DNA from: an uncultured Oscillibacter sp.
GTDB taxonomy: Bacteria; Bacillota_A; Clostridia; Oscillospirales; Oscillospiraceae
Direction: 5' to 3'
DNA length: 10,730 nucleotides
Assembly (NCBI GenBank): GCA_902462475.1
Contig: CABQCB010000041.1
Location: 1 to 10,730 of the forward strand
In this document: piece after piece, positions 1 through 6,924 of the stretch
Layout: each line of letters opens with the position of its first letter
How positions within the stretch are numbered: the stretch's first letter is position 1
Program-made: the position numbers and the translations under genes
Notes under the pieces: model-generated
Told to the model about the DNA's origin: nothing
Seen by the model: only the letters and a program-made list of their open reading frames with translations
Databases searched by the model: none

Positions 1-1775
1 GTCTCCTGGGCGGTGAGGCGGCCGCCGCCGGTGAGCCGGTCCAGAAGCTCCAGATCGGCAGCCTCGTGGCGGCTGGGAGTCAGGGAGGGGCGGATGTCGA
101 TGAGCTGCAATTGCAGCGTGGTGTTGCCCCGGAAGGTGTTGGCCTGCAGGTAAAAGGCCGCGTCCACCCGGCTGCCGGCGCAGATGCCGCACTCCTCTTC
201 CGTGACGGAGAAGAAGATGGCGTCGAAGCGGCAGGTGCCCTTGGAAAGGCGCAGCTTCAGGTGCCGCCCCTGGCCCACGGGCTGGATGGAGTCCACCGTG
301 GCCCCCAGCAGCGCCAAAGTGGGCCGGGGATTGCCGGCGCCATAGGGCTCCAGGTAGCTCAGGTGCTCCGCCTCGGAAAGGGTCATCTCCGCAGGGCAGG
401 TGACGGCCGCGTCGATCTCCAGGCAGCTGACGGGCACCTCTCCGCCGGAGGCGGAGCGCACGTACCGGTTCATCCGCTGGCGGAAGGCTTCGATGTTGCC
501 CTCCGGGATGGTGAAGCCCGCGGCCAGCTCGTGGCCGCCGAAGCCGTCCAAAAGGTCCGCGCAGGACTCCAGCGCCGCAAAGAGGTTGAAGCCGCCGTAG
601 GACCGGCACGAGCCCTTGCCGGTGCCGTCCTTGAGATGGATCATGAAACTGGGGCAGGCGTATTTTTCACTCAGGCGGGAGGCCACGATCCCCACCACGC
701 CCTGGTGCCAGTGCTCGCTGGAGAGGACCAGGGCGCTGCGCTCTTCACTGGGCAGGCGGCCGATCTTCTCCACCGCGTCGGCACAGATGGCCTGCTCCAC
801 CGCCTGGCGCTCCCGGTTGAGCTCGCAAAGCTCCTTGGCCAGCTCCTCCGCCCGGGCGGGGTCGGAGGTCTCCAAGAGGTCCGCGGCCAGGTCCGCCGCG
901 CCCATGCGGCCGGCGGCGTTGATCCGGGGAGAGAGCACAAAGCCGATCTGGATGGAGGTAATGGGCTTTCCAAGAAGGCCCGCTTCCTTCAAAAGGGCGT
1001 GCACGCCCACAAAGTCCGTATGGGGCAGGGCCGCCAGTCCGCAGGAGACGATGGTGCGGTTCTCCCCCTCCATGCGCATGACGTCGGCAATGGTGCCGAT
1101 GGCCGCCAGGGTGCAGTACCGGGCGAACAGGGCGTCCTCCCGGCTCTCGCCGCCCAGGGCCAGCACCAGCATCAGCGCCACGCCCACGCCCGCAAGATGC
1201 TTGAAAGGATAGGGACAGTCGGCACGGTGGGGGTCCACCACGGCCACCGCCGCGGGCAGCGTCTCCTTGCACTCGTGGTGGTCTGTGATGACCACGTCCA
1301 GCCCCAGGGAGTTGGCGTAGTCCACCTCCTCGTTGCCGGTGATGCCGCAGTCCACGGTGACCATGAGGGTGGCGCCCTGGTCCCGAAGGCCCCGGATGGC
1401 CTCCCGGCTCAGGCCGTAGCCGTCCTCGATGCGCCGGGGGATATACCGCAGGCACTTTACGCCGCAGCTTTGCAGATAGTCCCGCAGCAGCACGGTGGAG
1501 GTGATGCCGTCCACGTCGTAGTCGCCGAACACGGCGATGGTCTCCTTCTGGCTGATGGCCCGCTGGATGCGCTCGACGGCCTTGTCCATGTCCTTGAGGA
1601 GCATGGGCGAGTGGGTGAGCTTGCGGGACCGCTCCAAAAACTCCGCGGCAGCCTCCGCAGAGGTGATGCCCCGGGCAGCCAGCACCGTGGACAAAAGGCA
1701 GGGATAGCCGGCGGCGCGCAGAAGGGCCACGTCCCGCTCATCCGGCGTGCCGATGTTCCATTTTTGAAATTTCAC
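1..1775 (-). CDS. recJ: Single-stranded-DNA-specific exonuclease RecJ (3' end beyond window)
   Basis: RecJ degrades single-stranded DNA 5' to 3' in recombination and base-excision repair in the cytoplasm. Translation from a GTG at 1775-1773 gives 591 codons without a stop before the window edge. The DHH phosphoesterase motifs are visible: GDYDVDG at residues 84-90, TDHHE at 164-168, GTIADV near 227-232 and SPRINAAGRM at 282-291. The DHHA1 motif GGHELAAG is at 413-420. An OB-type segment follows (GAGNPRP, then GRHLKLRL). The GTG start is chosen because AAGGAGG lies 8-9 bases upstream and the sequence from it (KFQKWNIG) is a typical RecJ beginning. The frame stays open past the length of the E. 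coli enzyme (577 residues), as expected for Firmicute RecJ with an extra C-terminal domain, which is cut here. The gene is transcribed divergently from the SLH gene at 1983. Confidence 0.96.
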   Translation of the reverse strand, partial: MKFQKWNIGTPDERDVALLRAAGYPCLLSTVLAARGITSAEAAAEFLERSRKLTHSPMLLKDMDKAVERIQRAISQKETIAVFGDYDVDGITSTVLLRDYLQSCGVKCLRYIPRRIEDGYGLSREAIRGLRDQGATLMVTVDCGITGNEEVDYANSLGLDVVITDHHECKETLPAAVAVVDPHRADCPYPFKHLAGVGVALMLVLALGGESREDALFARYCTLAAIGTIADVMRMEGENRTIVSCGLAALPHTDFVGVHALLKEAGLLGKPITSIQIGFVLSPRINAAGRMGAADLAADLLETSDPARAEELAKELCELNRERQAVEQAICADAVEKIGRLPSEERSALVLSSEHWHQGVVGIVASRLSEKYACPSFMIHLKDGTGKGSCRSYGGFNLFAALESCADLLDGFGGHELAAGFTIPEGNIEAFRQRMNRYVRSASGGEVPVSCLEIDAAVTCPAEMTLSEAEHLSYLEPYGAGNPRPTLALLGATVDSIQPVGQGRHLKLRLSKGTCRFDAIFFSVTEEECGICAGSRVDAAFYLQANTFRGNTTLQLQLIDIRPSLTPSRHEAADLELLDRLTGGGRLTAQE

Positions 1776-1826
1776 GGGAAGCGCCCTCCTTTCCAAATGT
1801 GTACAATGCGCCACAATAACTATTCT

Positions 1827-1855
1827 ATTATAGCAGATGCAGCGGCGCAGGTAAA
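1827..1855 (-). promoter_or_regulatory. Probable sigma-A promoter of recJ
   Basis: On the minus strand a perfect -10 box TATAAT (1832-1827) is preceded by TGC, an extended -10. It lies 17 bases from a -35-like TTTACC (1855-1850). The expected transcript start near 1820 leaves a leader of about 45 bases to the recJ GTG. Assignment is by consensus match only. Confidence 0.7.
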
Positions 1856-1916
1856 GGAAAAATGTAAGCAAAACCCAGAGTTTTCCGCCATCTTTCCGGG
1901 ATTCGACAGGGTATAT

Positions 1917-1945
1917 TTGACGTAAGTGCCAAATTTTGATACAAT
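1917..1945 (+). promoter_or_regulatory. Probable sigma-A promoter of the SLH/GH18-like gene
   Basis: TTGACG (1917-1922) and TACAAT (1940-1945) are separated by exactly 17 bases, and TGA immediately precedes the -10 as an extended element. The leader to the ATG at 1983 is about 30 bases and contains a small hairpin (TCGTG/CACGA, about 1952-1968) just before the AAGGAG ribosome binding site. Confidence 0.75.
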
Positions 1946-1982
1946 AGCGCTCGTGAATTTTCCACGAAAAAGGAGACAAGCC

Positions 1983-3482
1983 ATGAAAAACCGTTTTTCC
2001 CGCTTTCTCGCCGGCATGCTGGCTGTGCTGACGGTGCTGTGCGCCGTCCCCACGGCCCGGGCCGCGGGCTTTGCGGACGTACCGGCCGACAGCTGGGCGG
2101 CGGAGGCCATCTACCGGGGCGTGGAGCTGGGTCTGTTCCAGGGCCAGAGCACCGGCCGCTTCGGCATGGGCCAGCCCATGACCCGCGGGGCCTTCGTGGT
2201 GTCCCTGTGCCGCCTGTTCGGCTGGGAGCTGGTGACGTCGTCCACCCCCACCTACCAAGATGTGCAGGACCCTGACGCCTGGTACTATTCGGCAGTGGAG
2301 ACGGCCTATGCCCACGGGGCCATCACGGACCAGACGGATACCTTCCGCCCCGTCGACCCCATCACCCGGGAGGAGCTGGCGGTCATGCTGGTGCGCTCTT
2401 TGGGCTACGGCACCATCGCCGGCCTTGCCCAGGATCTGCCCATGCCCTTCAAGGACGTGGACACCGGCGCCGGCTACCTGGCCATGGCCTACGAGCTGGG
2501 CATCGTCAACGGTACCTCCGAGACCACCTTTTCCCCGGAAAAGACGGCCACCCGGGAACAGGCGGCCGTCATGCTCATGCGGGTCTATGACGCGTGCCAC
2601 GCCGCGCCCGGCCTGGTGGGCGTGTGCTCCGGGGACGGAACCGGGGACTGGAGCGGCTACGAGGCCGTGGCCCTTACCGGCGGACGCCTCACCTACGGCA
2701 CCGCCGCCCAGGTGGCCCGTCCGGCGGCCGAGCGGGAGCAGGCGTTTTTGGAGGCGGTCCACGCTGCCGGGGCCAAGGCGCTCCTGCATGTGACCGCCAG
2801 CGGCTCCGTGCTGAACCGCAATGCCGCCGAGCTGGCGGCGGCCGTGGCGGACGCGGCGGCGGACGGCGGCTATGACGGTGTATACCTGGATGTGCCGGCC
2901 TCCGATGAAAAGCAGCAATCGGCGCTCACGGGCCTTGCCCGGGCGCTGGAGGAGGCCCTGGGGGAGCGGAGCCTCTATGTGGTAGTCGACGCGCCCTCCT
3001 GGGACGCCGGTACGGAGCCGGCTTACGACTATCAGGCGCTGGGAAAGGCGGCAGAGTGCCTGGTGGTGCGGATCGAGGCCTACGAAAAAGAGGCGGACGG
3101 GTTCGTCACCGCGCCCATGGAGCCTCTGGAAGAGGTCTATTACGCCCTTTCCCGTCTGCGCACGCAGGTGGATGAGAGCCGGCTCTGCCTGCTGCTGACC
3201 ACTGCCGGCAGTGCCTGGGAGGGCGGCCGGGAACGGACGGTGGACGGTGCGCAGGTGGAGACATTGCTGGAGGATCGGGCCCATACCCAGTCCTATTATT
3301 CCCAGCGCTACGCCTGTGCCTATCTGGTGCAGCGCTCCGGCACCTCGCCGCTGACCGTGTGGTATCTGGACGGCCAGAGCGTACGGGAGCGGGTGCGCAT
3401 GTGCGCGTTTTTGGGCGTGGATCGTGTGTGCCTGAGCGACACGGACGCGGCCTCCGGCCTCTTCTGGGAGGGGCTTTCCTGA
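1983..3482 (+). CDS. Secreted SLH-domain protein with a degenerate GH18-like domain
   Basis: The product is a 499-residue exported protein. The start is the ATG at 1983, preceded by AAGGAG at 7-8 bases and followed by a signal peptide (MKNRFSRF, then a hydrophobic core, with likely cleavage after ARA near residue 27). An upstream in-frame ATG at 1926 lies inside the promoter and is rejected. Three SLH domains follow at about residues 30-82, 91-143 and 156-203, with TRGA, TREE and TREQ at the binding-motif position. SLH domains usually tether proteins to a pyruvylated secondary cell-wall polymer. Residues 210-499 resemble a spore-type GH18 barrel: a YDGVYLDV strand (297-304), LYVVV and APSW, YDYQALGKAAECLVVR, and a late WYLDGQSVRERV segment. 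The family catalytic motif DGxDxDxE reads DGVYLDVP, so the catalytic Glu is Pro305 and one Asp is Tyr301. A carbohydrate-binding or structural role is more likely than hydrolysis. The gene appears monocistronic and ends at a strong terminator. Confidence 0.88.
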   Translation: MKNRFSRFLAGMLAVLTVLCAVPTARAAGFADVPADSWAAEAIYRGVELGLFQGQSTGRFGMGQPMTRGAFVVSLCRLFGWELVTSSTPTYQDVQDPDAWYYSAVETAYAHGAITDQTDTFRPVDPITREELAVMLVRSLGYGTIAGLAQDLPMPFKDVDTGAGYLAMAYELGIVNGTSETTFSPEKTATREQAAVMLMRVYDACHAAPGLVGVCSGDGTGDWSGYEAVALTGGRLTYGTAAQVARPAAEREQAFLEAVHAAGAKALLHVTASGSVLNRNAAELAAAVADAAADGGYDGVYLDVPASDEKQQSALTGLARALEEALGERSLYVVVDAPSWDAGTEPAYDYQALGKAAECLVVRIEAYEKEADGFVTAPMEPLEEVYYALSRLRTQVDESRLCLLLTTAGSAWEGGRERTVDGAQVETLLEDRAHTQSYYSQRYACAYLVQRSGTSPLTVWYLDGQSVRERVRMCAFLGVDRVCLSDTDAASGLFWEGLS

Positions 3483-3487
3483 AAAGA

Positions 3488-3519
3488 AAAAAGACGGGCC
3501 GCATGGCCCGTCTTTTTTT
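3488..3519. terminator. Bidirectional intrinsic terminator between convergent genes
   Basis: A 13-bp stem (3488-3500 with 3505-3517), with GACGGGCC/GGCCCGTC at its core and loop GCAT, is flanked by an A-run on the left and a seven-T run (3513-3519) on the right. It starts six bases after the SLH gene stop and lies about 10 bases past the stop of the converging P-loop gene, so it can serve both strands. Confidence 0.9.
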
Positions 3520-3528
3520 GCGCGTGGA

Positions 3529-3939
3529 TTACAGGAACTTCTGCATGCCGTCCGTAGCGGCGGAAACGTCCGCGCTGATGGAGACGGTGAACTTGATGTT
3601 GTTCTGCTCGCCGAAGCGATCCAGCCAGTTCAGGAAGTTCTCGGTATCACTGCCGATTTCCCCGCCGACGATCTTGAAGAGATTGTCGATAAACACGTGG
3701 GAGATGTCGTAGTTGCCTGCATAGAGGCCGCTGATAAAGCCGCGCAGCAGGTCGTAGCTGTTCAATTTATATTCCTGGGCGTCAATGAGACGAATATGAT
3801 AGTGGATATCATACGTCAGATTGCGGTTGGCCTCGATGCAAACCACGTTGCCGGGCTCGTCCTTCGCCGAATTGTTGATCAGTTCGATGAGCCGCTTGGT
3901 CTTACCGGAACCCTTCACGCCCATAATCAGTCTGACCAT
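3529..3939 (-). CDS. Small P-loop NTPase of unknown function
   Basis: The protein has 136 residues and is cytoplasmic, with no signal peptide or membrane segment. A Walker A motif GVKGSGKT is at residues 7-14, and a Walker B-like strand HVFID is at 81-85. The rest is mixed alpha/beta with a C-terminal KFTVSISAD strand. The start is the ATG at 3939-3937 because AGGAG lies 8 bases upstream; an in-frame ATG at 3957 would fall in front of that site. Similar short ATP-binding proteins occur in clostridial genomes and are sometimes labelled as PilT-like. I see no secretion-ATPase features such as Asp or His boxes, so I do not support that name. The length is too short for most NTPase families with a separate effector domain. 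Its codons are noticeably more AT-rich than those of its neighbours. It has its own promoter and shares the terminator with the SLH gene. The nucleotide substrate and role are unknown. Confidence 0.85.
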   Translation of the reverse strand: MVRLIMGVKGSGKTKRLIELINNSAKDEPGNVVCIEANRNLTYDIHYHIRLIDAQEYKLNSYDLLRGFISGLYAGNYDISHVFIDNLFKIVGGEIGSDTENFLNWLDRFGEQNNIKFTVSISADVSAATDGMQKFL

Positions 3940-3996
3940 AGTAATCACTCCTGTCAAATAGAATCGCCGGGGGGATGGTTATCCTGTGTTCAGCAT

Positions 3997-4025
3997 AGCA
4001 TAAGATCTCGTAAAAAACAATGCAA
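3997..4025 (-). promoter_or_regulatory. Probable promoter of the P-loop NTPase gene
   Basis: On the minus strand TTGCAT (4025-4020) and TATGCT (4002-3997) are separated by 17 bases. The predicted start near 3990 gives a leader of about 50 bases to the ATG at 3939. No clear terminator for pgi lies between its stop at 4082 and this promoter, so read-through from pgi is also possible. Confidence 0.6.
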
Positions 4026-4081
4026 AAAAGCAAATTCAATCTTTGTTCACAATAGGCATTGACAACCCCGGCGGCAAAGAC

Positions 4082-5416
4082 TCACTGAGCCAGCTTTGCC
4101 TCCAGCTCCGCCCGGCGGTCCTCGTAGCCGGGCTTGCCCAGCAGGGCGAACATATTTTTCTTGTAAGCCTCCACGCCGGGCTGGTCGAAGGGGTTCACAT
4201 CCAGCAGGTAGCCGGACAGGCCGCAGGCGTACTCGAAGAAGTAGATGAGCTGGCCCAGGGCCCGGGGGGTCTTGCCGTCGGCTTCCACGATGATGTTGGG
4301 AACGCCGCCCTCCGTGTGGGCAAGCAGCGTGCCCTCCATGGCCCGGTCCCGGATGAAGTCCATGTCTGTGCCGGCCAGGAAGTTCAGGCCGTCGCCGTCC
4401 TGGGCGTCGGTGGGCACGGCCAGCCGGGCGTGGGAGGCGCCCAGGCGCACCACCGTCTCAAACATGAGCCGGCGGCCCTGCTGGATGTACTGGCCCATGG
4501 AGTGCAGGTCCGCGGTGAACTCCACACTGGCGGGGAACAGACCCTTGTCGTCCTTGCCCTCGCTCTCGCCGTAGAGCTGCTTCCACCACTCCAGCATGAA
4601 GCGGAAGGCGGGATCGTAGCAGGCCAGCAGCTCCACGGAGCGGCCGGAGCGGTAGAGCTCATAGCGGATGGCGGCGTAGCGCCAGGCGGGGCAGTCGAAA
4701 GAGGCGTCGGTGCAGCGGTCCATCATCTCGGCGGCGCCGGCCATCAGCTCGCTGATGTCCACGCCGGCCACGGCGATGGGCAAAAGGCCCACGGCGGTAA
4801 GGACGGAGAAGCGGCCGCCCACCTCGTCGGGCACCACGAATGTCTCCCAGCCCTCCGCGTCGGCCAGGGACTTCAGAGCGCCCCGGGCTTTGTCGGTGGT
4901 GGCGTAGATGCGGCTGCGGGCGCCCTCCTTGCCGTACTTCTTCTCCAGGGCTTCCCGGAAGAAGCGGAAGGCCACGGCGGGCTCGGTGGTGGTGCCGGAC
5001 TTGGAGATGACGTTGACGGAGAAGTCCTCGTCCTCCACCAGCTCCAAAATCTCGGCCAGGGCGTCGGCGGACAGGCCGTTGCCGGCGAAGTAGATGTTGG
5101 GGGTGTCCTTCTTCTTGAGGTTGTAGTTGGGAGAGCACAGGCAGTCGATCACGCCCCGGGCGCCCAGGTAGGACCCGCCGATGCCGATGACCACCAGGGC
5201 CTTGGAATCGCTGCGGATCTTGGCGGCGGCCGCCTGGATCCGGTCGAATTCGGACTTGTCGTAGTCCCGGGGCAGGTGCACCCAGCCGGTAAACTCGCCG
5301 CCCAGTCCGTTGCCGGCCTGGAGCATCTCGTGAGCCCGCTTCAGACGGGGGGCCAGGGCCGCCTCGTAGGGCATGGGCAGGAAGGATCTCATATGGAACA
5401 GCTTGACATCCAGCAT
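4082..5416 (-). CDS. pgi: Glucose-6-phosphate isomerase
   Basis: This cytoplasmic glycolytic enzyme interconverts glucose 6-phosphate and fructose 6-phosphate. The 444-residue length matches the short Firmicute form (about 450) rather than the 550-residue enterobacterial form. Two sugar-isomerase (SIS) domains are visible. The first carries [13 protein letters not shown] (75-87) and the phosphate-binding [10 protein letters not shown] (137-146). The family signature [11 protein letters not shown] is at 200-210. Catalytic residues are expected at the Glu of QLYGESEGK (Glu284), the His of ADLHSMGQ (His305) and a Lys in the second signature, [10 protein letters not shown] (411-420). The start at 5416 has AAAGGA about 9 bases upstream; the internal Met9 has no comparable site. 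It has its own promoter. The gene carries two long open frames on the opposite strand that are not credible genes. Confidence 0.97.
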   Translation of the reverse strand: MLDVKLFHMRSFLPMPYEAALAPRLKRAHEMLQAGNGLGGEFTGWVHLPRDYDKSEFDRIQAAAAKIRSDSKALVVIGIGGSYLGARGVIDCLCSPNYNLKKKDTPNIYFAGNGLSADALAEILELVEDEDFSVNVISKSGTTTEPAVAFRFFREALEKKYGKEGARSRIYATTDKARGALKSLADAEGWETFVVPDEVGGRFSVLTAVGLLPIAVAGVDISELMAGAAEMMDRCTDASFDCPAWRYAAIRYELYRSGRSVELLACYDPAFRFMLEWWKQLYGESEGKDDKGLFPASVEFTADLHSMGQYIQQGRRLMFETVVRLGASHARLAVPTDAQDGDGLNFLAGTDMDFIRDRAMEGTLLAHTEGGVPNIIVEADGKTPRALGQLIYFFEYACGLSGYLLDVNPFDQPGVEAYKKNMFALLGKPGYEDRRAELEAKLAQ

Positions 5417-5440
5417 GGTAAACAGTCCTTTCTTATGTAC

Positions 5441-5455
5441 TGGCCAAAATGGCCA
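5441..5455. promoter_or_regulatory. Palindrome at the start of the pgi transcript
   Basis: TGGCCA-AAA-TGGCCA is a perfect 6-bp inverted repeat with a 3-base centre. It lies just downstream of the predicted pgi transcription start (near 5460) and about 25 bases before the start codon. The position would suit an operator or a small leader hairpin. It may also be chance; no regulator is encoded nearby. Confidence 0.3.
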
Positions 5456-5466
5456 CGGTCACACTG

Positions 5467-5495
5467 AGTATAGCATTTCCAGCATGTGACAGCAA
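5467..5495 (-). promoter_or_regulatory. Probable sigma-A promoter of pgi
   Basis: On the minus strand TTGCTG (5495-5490) and TATACT (5472-5467) are spaced 17 bases apart, and TGC precedes the -10 as an extended element. It sits in the 109-base gap after the carboxypeptidase stop, so pgi does not depend on that gene. A very short hairpin followed by TTTTCT (about 5496-5513, minus) may weakly end the upstream transcript. Confidence 0.7.
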
Positions 5496-5525
5496 GAGAA
5501 AACCGTCGCACGGGGGCGAAATCCA

Positions 5526-6647
5526 TCATCCGCCCAGAAACGCCAGACGCAAAAGCCGTGTGAACATCTGGGAGAAGGTCACCCGCGCCACGTCCTCCCC
5601 CGCCACGATGGGGATCTGGGCCACGGTCTCCTCCCCGGCGGTGACGGTGAGGGTGCCCAGTGTGTCCCCCTGAGCCACCGGCGCGGCCACGGAAGGCACC
5701 AGCTCCACGGACTGGCTCAGCTGTCCGGCCTTGGCCTTTTCCAGCAGCAGGGCCGTCCCCTCCCCCAGCACCGGCTGCACCGTGGCCTGGGTACCCAGTT
5801 CCACGGGGATAGGCGCCAGCGCCTCCTGGGGCACGATGGTCTCCAGGGCATAGGTGGAAAAGCCGTAGTTGAGCAGGGCCTTGGCGTCGTCGAACCGCTG
5901 GGCGGAGGTGGGCGCCTTCATGATGACGGAGATGAGCTCCATGCCGTCCCGCTCCGCCGTGCCGGACAGGCAGTAGAGGGCCGAGTCGGTGGAGCCGGTC
6001 TTCAATCCCGTGGCACCTTCATAGAAGCGGATGAGCTTGTTGGTGTTCACCAGCTCGGACTTTCCGTCCCGCAGGGAGTCCATCCAGATGGTGGTGTAGT
6101 TGCGGATATCCGGGTGGTTCAAAATGAGCTCCCGGCTCATGAGGGCAATGTCCCAGGCGGAGGTGACATGCCCCTCGGCGGGAAGGCCCGTGGCGTTTTT
6201 GAAGGTGGTGTCGTTCATGCCCAGCTCCGCCGCCCGCTGGTTCATCTTCTCCACAAACGCCTCCTCGCTGCCGGCCACGGCCTCCGCCAGCGCCACGGCA
6301 CAGTCGTTGGCGGACACCACGCACACTGCCTTGAGCATGTCGTCCACGGTCATCTGCTCGTTTTCCTCCAGCCAGATCTGGCTGCCGCCCATGGAGCAGG
6401 CGTGGGCAGAGGCGGTGATGACCGTGTCGTAGCTCAGCTGTCCGGCGTCGATGGCCTCCATGGTCAATAGCAGCGTCATGACCTTGGTGACGCTGGCGGG
6501 CTCCAGCTTGGCGTGGGCGTCCTTTTCATAGAGCACGGTGCCCGTCTCCTTTTCCATCAGTACCGCCGCCGGCGCCGAGATCTCCAGGGCGCCCGCGCTG
6601 GTGGAGAGCAGTACGGCCGCGCACAGGGCCGTGAAAAATCGCTTCAT
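5526..6647 (-). CDS. D-alanyl-D-alanine carboxypeptidase (low-molecular-weight PBP, DacF/PBP5 type)
   Basis: This enzyme removes the terminal D-Ala from peptidoglycan pentapeptides outside the membrane and so limits cross-linking. The 373-residue protein shows the three penicillin-binding motifs in order and at normal spacing: SVTK (52-55, nucleophile Ser52), SAN (112-114) and KTG (216-218). A signal peptide covers about residues 1-20 with cleavage near AGA. A beta-rich PBP5-type C-terminal domain (about 275-355) is followed by a short basic-hydrophobic tail (FTRLLRLAFLGG), which fits the amphipathic membrane anchor of this family. The start is the ATG at 6647-6645, 7 bases after AAGGGGG; the ATG two codons upstream abuts that site, and a longer start at 6701 adds residues before the signal peptide. 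The exact paralogue (dacA, dacB or dacF) cannot be settled from sequence alone. No strong promoter was found; a lone TACACT -10-like box precedes the gene. Confidence 0.95.
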   Translation of the reverse strand: MKRFFTALCAAVLLSTSAGALEISAPAAVLMEKETGTVLYEKDAHAKLEPASVTKVMTLLLTMEAIDAGQLSYDTVITASAHACSMGGSQIWLEENEQMTVDDMLKAVCVVSANDCAVALAEAVAGSEEAFVEKMNQRAAELGMNDTTFKNATGLPAEGHVTSAWDIALMSRELILNHPDIRNYTTIWMDSLRDGKSELVNTNKLIRFYEGATGLKTGSTDSALYCLSGTAERDGMELISVIMKAPTSAQRFDDAKALLNYGFSTYALETIVPQEALAPIPVELGTQATVQPVLGEGTALLLEKAKAGQLSQSVELVPSVAAPVAQGDTLGTLTVTAGEETVAQIPIVAGEDVARVTFSQMFTRLLRLAFLGG

Positions 6648-6717
6648 GTCCATTCCCCCTTGCAGCAGTGGTACAGTGTATGCGCCGGACGGGGCGTACA
6701 TGCCGCCATTTTTCGTG

Positions 6718-6746
6718 TTGCATTTTCCGGGAAGGTCTGCTATAAT
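6718..6746 (+). promoter_or_regulatory. Promoter of the tRNA-Gly gene
   Basis: TTGCAT (6718-6723) and a perfect TATAAT (6741-6746) are spaced exactly 17 bases apart, with an extended TGC before the -10. The tRNA begins 13 bases after the -10, so the primary transcript has only a few extra 5' bases. Confidence 0.85.
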
Positions 6747-6759
6747 ACCACACAGGCTC

Positions 6760-6833
6760 GCGGCTATAGTTCATCGGTAGAACGGCAGCTTCCCAAGCTG
6801 CATAGGTGGGTTCGACTCCCATTAGCCGCTCCA
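6760..6833 (+). tRNA. tRNA-Gly (anticodon CCC), CCA encoded
   Basis: The 74-base gene folds as a full cloverleaf. The acceptor stem is GCGGCTA (6760-6766) with TAGCCGC (6823-6829), followed by discriminator T and an encoded CCA (6831-6833). The anticodon stem GCAGC/GCTGC encloses loop TTCCCAA with anticodon CCC at 6792-6794. The T arm has loop TTCGACT closed by GTGGG/CCCAT. It reads GGG glycine codons, a sensible need in this GC-rich genome. It is a single tRNA unit with its own promoter and terminator, lying between convergently arranged minus-strand protein genes. Confidence 0.97.
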
Positions 6834-6834
6834 G

Positions 6835-6868
6835 AAAAAAGGACACGACTTGAGTCGTGTCCTTTTTT
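6835..6868 (+). terminator. Intrinsic terminator of tRNA-Gly
   Basis: The perfect stem GGACACGAC/GTCGTGTCC with tetraloop TTGA (6841-6862) is followed by six T. It begins one base after the encoded CCA. An A-run on its left side makes it usable in the other direction too. Confidence 0.92.
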
Positions 6869-6875
6869 ATAGGCA

Positions 6876-6915
6876 GCAAAAGAAAGACACGCCGCAAGGC
6901 GTGTCTTTCTTTTGC
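6876..6915 (-). terminator. Intrinsic terminator of the large SLH gene (possibly bidirectional)
   Basis: A perfect 18-bp stem (6876-6893 with 6898-6915) has loop GCAA and core GACACGCC/GGCGTGTC. It starts about 10 bases past the stop of the minus-strand SLH gene. Read on the minus strand the stem ends in a T-rich stretch, TTTCTTTTGC. It stands 8 bases from the tRNA terminator and may also back it up. Confidence 0.85.
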
Positions 6916-6924
6916 TTGGTGATG

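Noticed and set aside
66..1925. A 619-codon open frame on the plus strand, antisense to recJ
   Set aside because: The minus strand encodes RecJ with all its motifs. The plus frame has no recognisable features and runs through both divergent promoters.
3529..3939. Annotation of the P-loop protein as a type IV pilus retraction ATPase (PilT)
   Set aside because: It is about 136 residues against roughly 350 for PilT, and lacks the Asp and His boxes; only Walker motifs are shared.
4043..5467. A 474-codon open frame on the plus strand, antisense to pgi
   Set aside because: The minus strand is unambiguous pgi; the plus frame is Gly/Val/His-rich and low in complexity, with no ribosome binding site noticed.
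5496..5525. A possible terminator for the carboxypeptidase gene
   Set aside because: Only a 4-bp stem (CCGT/ACGG) before TTTTCT, and a separate 5-bp pairing with a long loop; too weak to list as a feature.
6526..6897. A minus-strand frame across the tRNA-Gly gene containing GVEPTYAAWEAAVLPMNYSR
   Set aside because: This peptide is simply the antisense translation of the tRNA, a well-known source of false protein annotations.
6835..6915. A possible short CRISPR-like or repeat array from the two hairpins
   Set aside because: The two hairpins differ in sequence and length, have no spacers, and fit terminators flanked by T-rich tails.
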